Part shown: positions 12,201-27,200 of the stretch, piece by piece | Numbering within the stretch: position 1 is the stretch's first letter | Layout: the number at the start of each line of letters is the position of its first letter | NCBI RefSeq assembly: GCF_000003815.2 | Contig: NC_049991.1 | Location: 20,966,238-21,030,237 of the forward strand | Origin: Branchiostoma floridae | Taxonomy: Eukaryota; Chordata; Leptocardii; Amphioxiformes; Branchiostomatidae | DNA length: 64,000 bases | Reading direction: 5' to 3' | Position numbers and translations under genes: made by a program | Notes under the pieces: model-generated | Databases searched by the model: none | What the model was told of the DNA's origin: nothing | Seen by the model: the letters and a program-made list of their open reading frames with translations, nothing else

Positions 12201-15200
12201 CCAGTTTTAATTAGTCCGCGATGTGAGCGGCTTCCGAGATGAGACCTTAATGAGTCTTTAGGGGGACATTCGGCAACAATCAAAGATTCCAGTGACGTGG
12301 ATGCACCAGTGTAGGTAGAGGGTTATATAAATTGTTTTCCTATCTCCTTTTCGAATTTATTATTTTATACAGCAAACGAAATTGGCAATCCAAGTATTCT
12401 GACACTGTTACAAATGGCCCGACCTGGTTTAAGGATAATGGCAAAATATTTCATTACGCTCCAGAATTTTGAACTCTTGAATTTTGATATTTCTAACTTG
12501 TGAAACCCAGAAGAATCCGAATTGCAACATAGTACTAAAAGTATTCGCATTATTAGGGTATTTTTTATATTTAACTTGAGCCTTCGAAAATAGGTGAATG
12601 TAATTGTTACTTCAATATACACCATGACGTCACTGTTCTACGCATTGACGCAAGTCATGATCTAGCAGTTGTTTTGGCACTGCAGTTGTTTTCATGTTAG
12701 TTAATATCTGTTAATTGTTTTCTTTTGCTTTTTCCTGTTTACATTCTTGCTTCATCGTTCTACGCGTTGACGTCTTTTATTTTCGTCATTAATTCGGGAA
12801 CTGTAATTTGTCGTATGCAAAAACCTGCTAAATGCTTCTTTCATGTTTACGGAAGGGAATACATTGTTTTTCTTACTCCCATACTTCTCCTTCTAGTAGC
12901 CAAAACTAGTATATCCTCTTTTTTACCATTATACTTATCACCGTTCATTGTCATATTTAACGTTACCTTTCTTATGTTTCTACAATGTGCTTGCAATTAT
13001 CCTCCGGGCATGAACCTGCAAATAAACTTTCATTAATGATTTCAGTTTACATACTGGCCTCGCCCTTCTACGCGTCCACGTACTTCACGAACCTAGCGTT
13101 TCAGTTGAAAACTGCAGTTGTTTGTATGTTAGAAACTTTCTATTTTTTCTATGTTTTTCAGTTTACATCCTGGCCTCGCCCTTCTACGCGTCCACGTACT
13201 TTACGAACCTGTGGTACTTCGGTGACGTCGGCTGCCGCCTCATCGCCGCCGTGGACGTCCTGACGCTGAACGCCGCCACCTTCACGCTCACCGTCATGTG
13301 TCTTGAGCGCTACCTGGCCGTCGTCGACCCCATCAAGTCTTTGAAGTGCCGCTCCGTCTCGCTGTCACGTGTGCTGTCAGGTGTGATCTGGGTGCTGGCG
13401 CTAGGACTGTCCCTTCCCATGGCGCTGTCTACGGAACTCCAGGAGGTAAGGGCTAAAGTTTAAAGTCACGTGATTAAGTGTTCCGCCATGTTGTTAAAGG
13501 GTTATGACGTGTTCGGTCAGGGGTCATCAGACTGCTGGCAAGGGGACTGTCCCTCCCCACGGCGCTGTCTACTGAAATTCAGGAGGTAAGGGCTCTGTCT
13601 ATAGTTTGCACTCACGTGGCTTTGCTTTCAGCCATGTTGCACGATTAAAAAGATATGTCGTGGTCAGTCAGAGGTTATCAGAGTGCTGACGCTAGGACTG
13701 CCCGTTCCCATAGCCCTCTCCACTGAAGTTTGGGATGTAATCATAAGGGCTTAATCTATAGCTTGCAGTCACGTGATTTCAGCTTTCCGCCATGTTGGAT
13801 GGTTAAGGGGTAAGACGTGTCCGGTAAGGGGTATCAAAGTGCTTTCGCTGGGACTGCCCCGTCCCATGACGTCTAATGAACTTTAGGATACAAAGGTTCT
13901 GTCTAAATTTTGGGTGATTTAGTTGATTAGAGGAAATGAAGTACTTTATAGTTTGCAGTTGCGTGACTGACATTCCCCCCATGTTGAGTGGTTAAAGTCA
14001 TGTGCCAGGTTTTATAGCTTATTGCTCATTGTGTTATAAATCCTTAGTTCAATTGTTCCTTCTCCATTGTGTTATAGATTATCTGTTTAGACTTCACTGC
14101 GTTATTGTTTGTTTGTAGTCAATTCGTCAGTGTTATAGTTTATTCATTTATTGTTCATTGTTCATCGTCTTACAGTATATTCGTTAATCGCCAATTGTTC
14201 TAGTGTTTGTTTGTAATTTATCATAGTATATATTTATACTTCATTTTCTTATTGCTTGTTAGTTTGTAGTATATATGTCATTGTGTCATGGTTTATTTGT
14301 TTATAGTTCTTTGTATTATACCGTCAAAATAAGAAACTACAACTCACTAACCTTCCAGTGGCTGCTGTGAACTTTCACGGCGGGTCATCCTCTTTGAATG
14401 TCGAAACAATCCGTTATCGGTTGCAAACACGTAGCGATGTTTAAGCCTTCACCATTATGATATTGTGTGGTAGCCAAGTTTTAAGATTTTGCCCAGGATT
14501 TCAATCCTCTGATTTCTTTTGTATACAGCGCTATAGCGCTAAAAGCGATACTTATGGAGTTTAGAGTTAAAATAACCAGATATTACCGGTACTGTGGCTA
14601 TGAACCTTCTCGGCACCAGGGCATCTCATCTGAACTTCTGGTCTGCTCGGCTGAGTATGTCTGAAACGACAAAAGTACAAGACATTACTTCTGCATCGCG
14701 CCGACCCGGAAATCTGCTCGTTTGAACCAGATTGGCTCCACAGGGGCAAGATTAGTAGCACTAAGCCTGACCGGAGCACGGCGAGTTTGGACGTTCTGCC
14801 AAGAAGGGCCAAACCGCATTACTTCTTCTCTATTGGCACTTCCAAAGCTGCAACACAATCATCAAAGGGCAACCCCAACCAGTGAGCATTCCACAAGAAC
14901 CGTCTCAGACATGTGGTCTTTCTTCAAGGAGCACTGGAGAAGGGCGAAGGGTCTTAAGGCGTCGTTGGTTTCCTTTCAAGTTGTGTAATGAACCGTTCCA
15001 TATCCTGATGTGATTTTACGCCGTGTTATTGTTCATGAGACGAGGCAGTGCAGGGTTATTGGAGTTGGTTAGATCAGGGTTAGTGAGTCGGACAATATGT
15101 TGTAGTTTAACGTTTGCCGAAGTTCCAGTTTAATGAGTTGGAAATTGTGATTTCGTTCGTTTCAATAAGACCACTTTGAGAAAACACAGGGGACAAAGTT

Positions 15201-18200
15201 AGAGCCAAGTAATAAAGCTACGAGTGGACAGCATCTAGTATATACTGACTACAGAGTAGAAGGAAGCTTTTTAAATGTTATCAAAAGGAGCTAATTATGC
15301 AGTAAGCAAACTCGTGAAAAGTCAGCAAAAAAAAAAAAATTGGCATTTGTTACCTGTGGCGGTGACTGTTTTGACGTATGTCATTGAAAGTTAGAGAATT
15401 TGTGTTTCCGCCAACAGAAAGTTATTGGATTGGTTTTAAATGTGAAATGAAGATGAGATAACTTTGATTCAAGTTTGAAAAAAAAATTAAACCGCAAATA
15501 TACAACTACACTTGCCAAAATTTCCGATTTACATGTACAGCAGTTACTTAACTTCTGTGTCAAAACTTAAATACATATGATCCTTCTTTGACGTCACTGG
15601 TAGCTTACCGAAACAGTTGGCAAATCAATTTTTTGGTCTCTCTTTTCTTCCAAGGTTCAGCGGTCACTAATGCGGCCACCCCATCCTGCCAGCTCTTCCA
15701 TCTAGTGCCTGACTTCTTAGCAAATCAATTTTAACAGTTGACGAGCTTGACCTGACGGTTGAAATAAGACTTCGTTGTAACTTCCTGCAAGTCAGATAAG
15801 CTTTCAAGTTCAGATCTTAAGTTTATAAAAAAAAGAGAGAGTCCTAAATTGTGGCACTCCTAAAGATCGCGCATGTCTCAGATTGCATCTTGCCCTTTCA
15901 ATGTACGGTCTTGATTTACCCCAAATGTCCCTGTGGCGGCTATGCCGTGCCTTTAAACGAACCACAGCACATTGTACCGTCCCAGGTCTTGGCCCGGGAA
16001 GCAGGGTTAGCGGTAACCGCAGCCTGTTACGTACTTCCATCCATTGCCTGTTTTCTGGTTCCCTCACATCTTAGCGAATCAACTTTGACGGATGTCGAGT
16101 TGGACCTGAAGGTTGAAATACGACTTTGTTCAACAAGACACTGTCAGATAGGCTTTCAAGATAAGATCCAAAGTTTGTGATAAAAAGTGTCTTAAATTGT
16201 GGCAACTTCAAGTCACTTGCATGTCTCGAGTTGCAGCTTGGCCTTTCAATCTACCGTCTTGATTTACCCCAAATGTCCCTGCGGTGGATATGCCGTATTT
16301 ATAAACGAACCACAGCACATTGTACCATCTCAGGTCAGGGACCGGGAAGCAGGGTTGGCGATAACGGCAGCCTGTTACGTACTTCCATCCATTGCCTGTT
16401 TTCTGGTTCCCTCACATCTTAGCGAATCAATTTTGACCCATGTCGAGTTGGACCTGAAGGTTGAAATACGACTTTGGTACAACTTCCAGCAAGACGGATA
16501 ATCTTACAAGATAAGATCCAAAGTTTGTGAAAAAAAGAGTCTTAAATTGTGGCAACTTCTAGTCACTTGCTTGTCTCGAGTTGCATCTTGCCCTTTCAAT
16601 CTACGGTCTTGATTTACCACAAATGTCCCTTGCGCGGTTATGCCGTGCCTATAAACGAACCGCAGCACATTGTACCGTCTCAGGTCAGGGCCCGGGAAGC
16701 GAGGTGAGCGGTAACGGCGCGTGCAGGCTGTTAAGGACTGGTGAAAAGGGATGATGATGGTTCGCACCTTTGCACTTGGGACGGTTTTAATGGCAAGCGA
16801 GATCGCACAAAGGTCGTGCCTATTCTTCGCGGTGTCGGGCGGTGAAAAACGCTTCATCACTGAGCGAGTTTGGGAAATACCGGAACGGTTAGAAGCGCTG
16901 CTTTGCTGAGCCATGTCATTGTTTACGTCATTGATTACGTCACTCAGGCTTGTGCAAATGTCAGGTTAGACTGCATGGTCCTAGATGAAGCAATGCACAA
17001 ATCATTGGGATTATGAGAAATAAATTGTTCTGTATGTCATAGAATTGAGCTACCGGGATTTTTGACTGAATCGTGCGTTTATATCAATCTTGAAAAGAAA
17101 CAAGAAGAAATTCCAATTTGGGCTTTCGGGATATGAGGCTACTTAGTAACAAATTTGCAAAAGTTTTGCAAATTTTCAAATTTGCATCTAAATCAATGGA
17201 AGAAAGTTAGATAAAACCCAAAACTTAAGCTTCTTTCGATGAAAGTTCGACATCCAAGTTTGCATCAACTGTGTCTTGGCTTCGTTTCCCATTGAAATCC
17301 CAAATTGTCTTCAGCTTGACTTTGTCTTACCTTTGTTTTCTATTGGAATCCAAATTGTTTTCAAGCCTGAATTTGTTTTACAATGTTTCCTATTGTCTTC
17401 ATTTCTTCCAGATCACTTAAGTGTCACTGACGAAAACTATTGGATGCTAGTTGAAACGTCTGAGCTTTCCAAAAATCATATCCAGTTGCTTGACTAACTG
17501 CTTTTTGGCACAAGACTTCTGCTTTATTGTATTACGTTTTCCGTCTGGAACGTAATGTCTTATTCAGGAAGATCACCGAGTATTATTGTGAAAATAGATG
17601 TTTAATACAACACACGCCTCCTGCATTAATATATTTTGCCTTCTGGGGTGGGGTGGGGGACTCAACGTCTTATTTAGGAAAATCACTGCATATTGTTCTG
17701 AAAATGGGATGTTACGACTACTTATGACTTCTGCATTAATATATTACGCCATTTCAGGAGTGCGTGTTATTATCATATATATCACGCGTGTTATTCCGGA
17801 ATTGTGAAGCGACCGTTGGTATTAAGCAGGTACAGTTTACATCAGAAGTGCAGGAGAGTGATCATCCCTTGCTTGCTCAGAAACATAATTCTGGAAAATC
17901 ACTGCGTATTATTGTGACAATGGGATGTTTAACAAAACATACTCTTCTGCATTCATGCATTACGCCCCCTCAGAAGGGAACTCAGTGTCTTATTCCTGAA
18001 AATCACGCGCGTTATTCTGCAATTGTGAAGCGGCCGATGGTGTTCAGCACGTAACATCAGAGATGTTGAAGAGTGATCATCCCTTGCTTAGTCAGAAATG
18101 GCCCCGAGAGAGAGTAAATGCGGCCGTAACATGAAACGCAACATTAACCTTCAGCTATTACAGACTAGGCATCCTTTACTCGCATGGCAGATGGCGTGTA

Positions 18201-21200
18201 CTACCTCTGATTTGTCTTATGGTCTTTCTTGATGGAACGGTCTGCCTTTTATGCCTTTTGTCGAATCGTTGTTGCTTCTAGAAGAGCCAAGGACATGTCG
18301 TTAGGTCTCTTAGACGGCGTAAGGTCTGAAGTGCCTGGTTTGGATAAAGAGGGTATAATAACGTAAAACCTCTATTCTATCAAGGACAAACTGTAGGCAA
18401 TCTTGTCTAGACCAGATTGATCTAAAACTATTTCTGGAGAAATATGGTATTGCCTCTTTTGCAAATAATGTTTTGGACGTGCTTGCCCTACGTATACAAA
18501 CTTCTTTACAAGACTTAGACATTCAGATTGATATATCACCCAAGAGAAATTTGAACCGGACTTAAGTTGTGAATAAAGTGTTTTGATAATATTTACGTTT
18601 TTTTTCTACATTATCTTTAATATTGTGTTGAATTATCCTGAGTTATTTCTATGATTTATTACAACAATGTTAGATGTTGACTACTTTTTTGTGTTTTTTA
18701 TTGATGAGAATATATCGTATTCTGGTTTGTTATAACTATAAGAGCTGTTTTCGAATTAAATCATTTGGCTTACATTATACTGAAGGGACTACCCACGGAT
18801 AGGACATGAAATGAAGATCCCGTGTTTGTAAAGAGCAACATATTGAGTACGTCAGAAAAGCATTGCAATTATCGAAACGAGTAGAATTCCTTCCCCGTGT
18901 GAGTGGTTAAACCGTACAGTCCAATGGCCACACCTTGAAAGTACCATGTTTAAGGAGAGCCACACTACGAGCAGGTTAAAGAATCCACCACACTTACTGA
19001 AAAAAAGAGTAGGGGTCCTTCCCGGTGTTAATAGTTAAAAATGTACAGTTCCATGGCCGCACCTGGGGCAATTGTTGTCGTATTGAGGTCACATCGAGTG
19101 GTGCCGAATGGCAGCTCGCTCCAGACCCTTGCGACTTAGCCCGCCATGTGTCACCTCCTCGCAATCCAGCACCTGTCTGTGAAGAGAGAGTAGTCGGCCC
19201 ACCCAACAAATAAGTAAATAATACCCTGAAGATCCATAGATAGATAAATGATAGCAATCACAGCACTTCTAACCCTACGGCAATTACAGAACGCTTTTCT
19301 CGATGCGGAAGATGAATAAGCATCACCAGGTCATTACCATAATTCTCCAGGCACCTGGCTGATGGGGTAGCTACCTCACGGGATGTTCACGGAAGCCGCG
19401 AGGCCATTTCTGAGCGATCGGTAAAGATTGCCGCCTTTCAGGCTAATTGTGAAGCAACGGAGTTAAACACAGGCATTCAGGAGCTAATTCTACTCCACCA
19501 GGGACAAGTTTGTGGCGTCATCATTTAGGAATGCTGACGCAGCATTTGTCAGATGTAGTCTGTGTGCTGGAGTAGAAATGTCTCTAACGATATATCAGAG
19601 GAGATAGAAATGATGGAAACGTGTTTACGCTTCTGTCAGAAGCAGTTTAATACCATTTCTGAGCGATCGGTAAAGAATTCCGGCTTTCGGGCTAATTGTG
19701 AAGCAACGGAGTTAAATACAGGCATTCAGGAGCTAATTCTACCCCATCAGGGACAAGTTTGTGGCGTCATCACACAGGAATGCTGACGCAACATTTGTCA
19801 GATATAGTCTGTGTGCTGGAGTAGAAATGGCCCTGACGATATATCAGAGGAGATAGAAATGATGGAAACGTGTTTACGCTTCTGTCAGAATCAGTTTGAT
19901 GCCATTTCTGAGAGATCGGTAAAGAATTCCGGCTTGTGAAGCTATCGGGTAAGATATAGGCATTCAGAAGCTAATTCTACTCCATCAGGGAAAACGTTAT
20001 AGCGTCATCATTTAGGAATGCTGACGCAGCATTTGTCAGATGTAGTTGGTGTACTGGAGTAGAAACTCTGACGATATATCAGAGGAGATAGAAATGATGG
20101 AAACGTGTTTACGCTTCTGTCAGAAGCAGTTTGATACCATTTCTGAGCGATCGGTAAAGAATTCCGGCTTTCGGGCTAATTGTGAAGCAACGGAGTTAAA
20201 CACAGGCATTCAGGAGCTAATTCTACTCCACCAGGGACAAGTTTGTGGCGTCATCATTTAGGAATGCTGACGCAGCATTTGTCAGCTGTAGTTTGTGTAC
20301 TGGAGTAGAAACTCTGACGATATATCAGAGGAGATAGAAATGATGGAAACGTGTTTACGCTTCTGTCAGAAGCAGTTTGATACCATTTCTGAGAGATCGG
20401 TAAAGAATTCCGGCTTGTGAAGCTATCGGGTAAGATATAGGCATTCAGAAGCTAATTCTACTCCATCAGGGACAACGTTGTAGCGTCATCATACAGGAAT
20501 GCTGACGCAGCATTTGTCAGCGCTGGTTTATGTGCTGGAGTAAAAATGGCTCTGACGATATATCAGAGGAGATAGAAAGTATAGAAACATGTTTACGCTT
20601 CTGTCAGAAGCAGTTTGATACCATTTCTGAGCGATCGGTAAATAATTCAGGCTTTCGGGCTAATTGTGAAGCTATCGAGTTAGATATAGGCATTCAGAAG
20701 GAAAAAAGGTCGGTGTTATATCAACGGATTGGATCCCCTAACCTCTGGATTCCGGACCAAACACCCTGCTGTTATGCCAAACGAATCCACAACCATCTTA
20801 GAAACATCAGCGGATACATGTGGTAATAAAAGAAAAAACGAACAAGAATGAATAAAAACACGATTCCAAGTCACGTCGATGACAGTTAGGCATCCATGTA
20901 ATAGGATTTACCAAAAGCAGTTACTCCATGCATCAATTGGATATGATTTTGGAAGTGGTCAGAAGTTTCAGATAGCATCCACTATCTTTCGTCAGTGACA
21001 AAGATTCCAAGTCGCTATACTTCTTTCATATTGTAGACAGTGCAATTGCGATTCCATGCCTTACAGCGTGCCTGTACGTATTCTGTAACGTTATTGAGAA
21101 ATCACTTGGATTACTGCGGAGATTCCCACCACGTCGGCGCGTGGATGGTTGGTAATCTTGAATCTTTCATCGGATCTCGGCACGGTAGCTCATATTGGGT

Positions 21201-24200
21201 CATAACTGCAGCTGAATGATAAACGATAAATAAGACATCGCTGAATCATCTCAACTAGAGACAACCGTCGAGGCGTGGCGGCATGGCGCTTTTATTAAAG
21301 TCTTGTTACGGCCGTGAACTTTAGATGGCGAGGCCAGAGGTGGCTGCAGGCCCATAATTGGTTTCTATCGATTTATATCAAATTCAAGTTGCTGTAATAT
21401 AACGGGTAGAATATATCAGAGGACACACTTTTTTAACGAGTTTGCTCAGTGCAAGGATATTGACCACTTCTAGACACTGAACTACGCTTACTGTGGCAGC
21501 ATCTCTTCTCTCTAAGTCAGAAACATCGATCGCGAGCTTCTGCAAGCTTTAATAAGTATCTAGAGAATTTGAATTAAGTTATGCTGTGAAGGTTTATGAA
21601 AGGTACAAACGTGTAAACATCTAGTGGTCAGAGGCAAGCTTGAGAATATTACAACGTTAACATTGTTTCAGTAAAGTTTGCTAAACCCATCTTTATGAAG
21701 ATCCTAATGATTTATCCTAAGACTTATTGTACCTCTACCACAATTGGCATGGCCGACGTGCACAAAATGACAAGCCCAAATTCTGCTGTCCAGATACTCA
21801 ACACGCCCGGGGAAAAAGTCTAAGTATCGGAAACATTTAATGAACGTTTGCAAATAGTTTCATCAGGTTGGCACGTCCCTGAATAAAGAGACTCTTTTAC
21901 ACAACCACTGCTTAATAGTTAATATGTAAATCAAGCTTTTGCCAAACACATGCTTTTTGCCTACCACACCATGACATCATCGCGATCGCTCGTATTTCCA
22001 CCGACGTCTCGGTGACCGTCTGTCACTTTCCTCAGGACAATTAACACTGGTTCACATCGTATAACAGCAATACGTGTCACTACTTACAGATGAATGTTGC
22101 TCCGAAGTTATATTTTTCGGTACGAACTAATAGATACTGGCAACTTTTTCAAAGTTCTCAGATCAAAGACAGGCCTACGAATGTGGCTTACGTGGCAGAA
22201 ATGCCAGAATTCTTCATATTAGAATAGCACTGAGTGTAAATTAGGGTTTTACCATGATGCAGACTGACCGATGGCGGTCATACATTAATCCTGACTACTG
22301 CCGAGCCAAATGCGCAACTGTCTTATTAGAACCCCTCCATCTAGCCTTAGCATCTTACAATTCTTATCCTTACAACCTTTACTAATATTCTTTCCAGAAC
22401 AGTCCCATCCCTTATATTATATTATAACAGCAATAGCCAAACTTTGTAATACGTATAGTGATTTTACCAGTATATATATATCTTTTTTCATACGGCTAGT
22501 CCTATAATAGAATTAGCAATTAATAGAATTATATAATACAAGATAAAAAGTCAGTCACGTAAATCGTTTGTGAGGAGATTCATGTACCTGGTTGATAGAG
22601 TTAAATAAACCGTTCCATTACATAGATTACTTACAGGATTTCCTACGACCTAACGGACGCACAACTTCCGTCTCTCCCCCTATCTTTATGTGCAAGACCC
22701 CGCAGTCGCATTACGTGGCCTATTCAGTAGACATAGTTTCTCTAGCTCGATAACTGAAAGCTCTAGGGGCAATTTCTCTCAAAGCCGACCCAATGACCTA
22801 GTCGTAGACCCTTCCAATGATGTTACTCCATTGTGAAGCAAACCGTGTATACCCGTGATACAGACAGGGGATGCTACTGTACAGTTGTGGTTACAATCAG
22901 GAGGTATACCGGAGGAGTCACCGCTTACGGCAAGTACACCTAACGGTGACCCAATGGCCCAGTCATCGATCCTCCCAATTCTGTAAATCGTAAAGCCTAA
23001 CCGTACACACCCACGATACAGACAAGGATGTCCCTGGTGCTGAAAATACAGCCCCCCCCCCCCCTCCCCCATGCTGTTACTCCATCGTATAGCCTAACCT
23101 TACAAACTCATGGCACAGACATCGTCATGCCCTTGGTGCTGAACTAGGAATTGTGGTTAGAATCAAACGGAGGAGTCACCACTTACGGCAATTTCAATAA
23201 ACGGCGACCCTTTGGCCTAGTCATGGTTCTTCCCAATGATGTTACTACATCGTTAAGCCTAATCGTATAAAGGCATGCATGGCACGGAAATGTGTATGCA
23301 TTTGGTTCTGAATTGACAATTGTGGTTAGAGTCAAGAGGTCAAACGAAGAAGTCACCGCTTACGGTGATATCATGCAACGGCAATTCAAAGGCCCAGACA
23401 TATACCCTCCCAATAATGTTACTACAACGTAAAGCCTAGTCGCACACAACCATGGCACATACATGGTCATGCCCTTGGTGCTAAACAGACAGTTGTAGTT
23501 AGAATCAGTCGGTCTAACGAAGGCGTCACCGCTTACGGCAAATACACCAAAGTCGACCCAATGGCCCAGTCACAGATCTTCCCAATGCTGTTACTACAAC
23601 GTAAAGCCTAACTGTACAAACCCATGCATGGCACAGAAGTGGGTATGCCCTTAGAGCTGAACTGACAACTGCGGTTAGAATCAGGAGGTCTAACGAAGGA
23701 GTCACGACTCACAGCAATTTTACCCAAAGACGACCCAATGGCCTAGTCACACTTAGATATCGCCCCAATTCTATTACTTAATCGAAAAGCCTATATGCCT
23801 AATCGACAAACCCATGCATGGCACAGAAATGGGCATGCCCTTAGTGCCGAACAGACAGTTGTGGTTAGAACCAGGAGGTCTAACGAAGGAGTCACTGCTT
23901 ACGGCAAAAACGGTGACCCAATAGCCTAGTCATAGATCCTCCAAATGCTGTTACTTCATCGAATAGCCTAACCATACACACCCATGCATGGCACAGAAGT
24001 GGGTATGCCCTTAGAGCTGAACTGACAACTGCGGTTAGAATCAGGAGGTCTAACGAAGGAGTCACCACTTACGGCAATTTCATCCAACGGCGACCCAATG
24101 GCCCAGTCATCGATCCTCCCAATGATGTAACTACATCTTAAAGCCTAACCGTACAGCCTAACCATACAAACTCGTGGCACAGACATGGAAATGCCCTTGG

Positions 24201-27200
24201 TGCTAAACTGACAATTGGTTTTACAGCCAGGAGGTCAAGCGAAGGAGTCACCGCTTACGGCAAACGGTGACTCAATAGCCCAGTCACAGATCTTCCCAAT
24301 GCTGTTACTACATCGCAAAGCCTAGCCATACAAACTCATACATGGCACAGAAATGGGTCCGGGTATGCCATTGGTTCTGAACTGAAGATTGTAGTAAGAA
24401 TTAGGAGGTCAAGCGATAGAGTCTCCGCTTACGGAAAGTACACCAAACGGTGACCCAATGGCCCATTCATAGATCCCCCCAATGCTATTACTACATCGCA
24501 AAGCCTAACCGTACAAACTCGTGGTACAGACATGGTCATGCCCTTGGTGCTAAACAGAGAGTTGTTGTTACAGTCAGGTCAAACGAAGGAGTTACCACTT
24601 ACGGCAACTTCACGGCAACCCAATGGCCTAGTCATAGATCCTCCCAATTCTGTTACTACATCTTAAAGCCTAATCGTATAAAGGCATACATGGCACGGAA
24701 ATGTGTATGCATTTGGTTCTGAATTGACAATTGTGGTTAGAGTCAAGAGGTCAAACGAAGAAGTCACCGCTTAAGGTGATATCATGCAACGGCAATTCAA
24801 AGGCCCAGACATATACCCTCCCAATGATGTTACTACAACGTAAAGCCTAACCGTACAAACTCATGGCACAGACATGTCCCTGCTACTTAACAGACAGTTG
24901 TGGTTAGAACCAAGAGGTCTAACGAAGGAGTCACCGCTTACGGCAGAAACGGTGACCCAATGGTCTAGTCATAAATCCTCGCAATGCTGTTACTAGTGTT
25001 AGTACATCGTAACGCCTAACCATGTATACCCATGATACAGATATGGTCATACCCTTGGTGTTGTACAGACAGCTTTGGTTACAATCAGGAAGTCCAACGA
25101 AGGCATCACCACTTATGGTAATTTCACCCAACGATGACCCATTTATAGATCCTCCCAATGCTGTTACTACATCGTGAGGCCTAACTGTACAAACTCATGA
25201 CACAGACACGGTCATGCCCTTGATACTAAACAGACTGTTGTTGTTTGAGTCAGGAGGTCACCGCTTACGGCAATTTCACCCAAAGTCGACCCAATAGCCT
25301 AGTCCTAGACCCTCCCAATGCTGTTTCTACGTTGTAAAGCCTAACTGTACAAACTCATGCATGACACAGACATGGTCATGCCCTTGGTGCTAAACGGACA
25401 GTTGTGATTAGTATCAGGAGGTTAAACGAAGGCGTCACCGCTTACGGAAATTTCACCAAGCAGCGACTCAATAGCCCAGTCACAGATCCTTCCGATGCTG
25501 TTACTACGTAGTAAAGCCTAACCGTACAGCCCAACCGTACAATATGACATGGGCAAACATGTCCTTAGTTCTGAATTGTCAATTGTTGCTACAGTAAGGA
25601 GGTCAAGCGAAGGAGACACCGCTTACGGGTATGCTTACACTTGAAAAACGGATTACTGGAATTATGTCAGAGTTTCCCCAAAGAGCAAAGAGACCAATTT
25701 GCGTCAGCAGCGCCATTAAACTAATCCCAACAAATAGCCCCCACCCTGAGTCGCCAGCTGAGAGCAGGGCCTTTATCCTCCTGTGATTGGTCTGGTAACC
25801 ATCAGACGAGCTGCAGGGATTCTATAGTCAAAGCTCAGCAGCGATAGATATACACGATGTCCAACTGGGCGAAGGTCGTGCTAAAAATGCACCGGCGTAA
25901 AGTTTGGGAGATTTATGGATTCTTCTCCGTCGCACACAAAGTTTCATCCGATACGCTTGTCTTATTGTTTGGTTGAGTTAAGAAGAGAAACCGATGACAT
26001 GATGCTCTCCATTATAACTGGGTCATTTTTTTCTGTATTTAAGAACATTATTTGAGACAGGAAGAATATTACTAAAAATGGTGTTGAATATTACATTATG
26101 CTTTAATACAAAAAGGCGACGCGTCGAATATGTATATATTTGCTAATCCCAACAAATAGCCTCTACCCGGAGTCGCCAGCTGCGAGTAGGGCTATTATCC
26201 CGGCAGTGATTGGTCTGGTAACCATCAGACGAGCTGCAGGGATTCTATCTTTATAGCTCAGCAGCGATAAATATACACAATTTCCAACTGGGTGAAGGTC
26301 GTGCTAAAAATGCACCGGCGTTTAGTTTGGGAGGCATATATATGGAGTCTGTCCACAAAGTTTCATCTGATAAGTTTGGCTTGTTCTTTGATGTTGTTTG
26401 CGGAGTTAAGAATAGGAACCGATGACATATGCTCTCCATGAATACTGGGTCATTTTGTTCTGTATCTAAGTCATACATATTCGTCAAATATAAACTAAGG
26501 TTTAGTACAAAAAGGCTACGCGGCGAATATATATGACTATAGAGATATTTGGCAATACGGGTATCTTGTTAGCTCAGCAACAATACACATGCACACTGCC
26601 CAACTGGGTAAGAGTCATGCTTGAAATGCGCCCCTGTTGAGTTTGGGACATATATGCAGTCTCTCCATTGCACACAAAGTTTTATATGATAACTTTGGCT
26701 TGTTTTTTTGGTGGTGTTTTTGTGTAAAGAAGAGGAACCGATCAGTGCAAAAAGTGCAAAAATGCCAAATCTACATGACTATATAGACAATTCAGAGATC
26801 TTGTTAGTTCAGCAGCAATAAAAAGACTGTCCAACTTGGTAGCAGTTATGTTAGAAATGCACTGGCGTTGAATTTGGGTAGTCTCTACCAGACTCCGGAT
26901 CGCTGGAAAAATCGTAGAAATGGAAAAAATAGAGGAGTAAGCCGGCCAGAGGAATATAACCGGCCAGGGAACAGCACGCGATCCACGGATTATATTCCTC
27001 TCTATTTGTTCCATTTCTACGATTTTCCAGCGATCCGGAGTCTGGTAGAGACTAGAATTTGGGACTGGTATAGCTTCTCCATCCCACACAAAGTTTCGTC
27101 CGATACGTCTGGCTTGTTCTTTGATGATCTTTGTTTACTACAGCGTTTGTTGAGTTTTGTACTCTGTGTAATAGTTGTTACCATATATTGTAACATGTAC

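Noticed and set aside
15851-16501. Open frames of 100-109 codons with similar products
   Set aside because: These are the same satellite unit read twice; no start context, splice signal or known domain supports them.
19562-20826. Recurrent 71-98-codon open frames as a gene family
   Set aside because: They coincide with a 240-bp tandem repeat (a multiple of three); alternate units carry a deletion that breaks the frame, and no domain is recognised.
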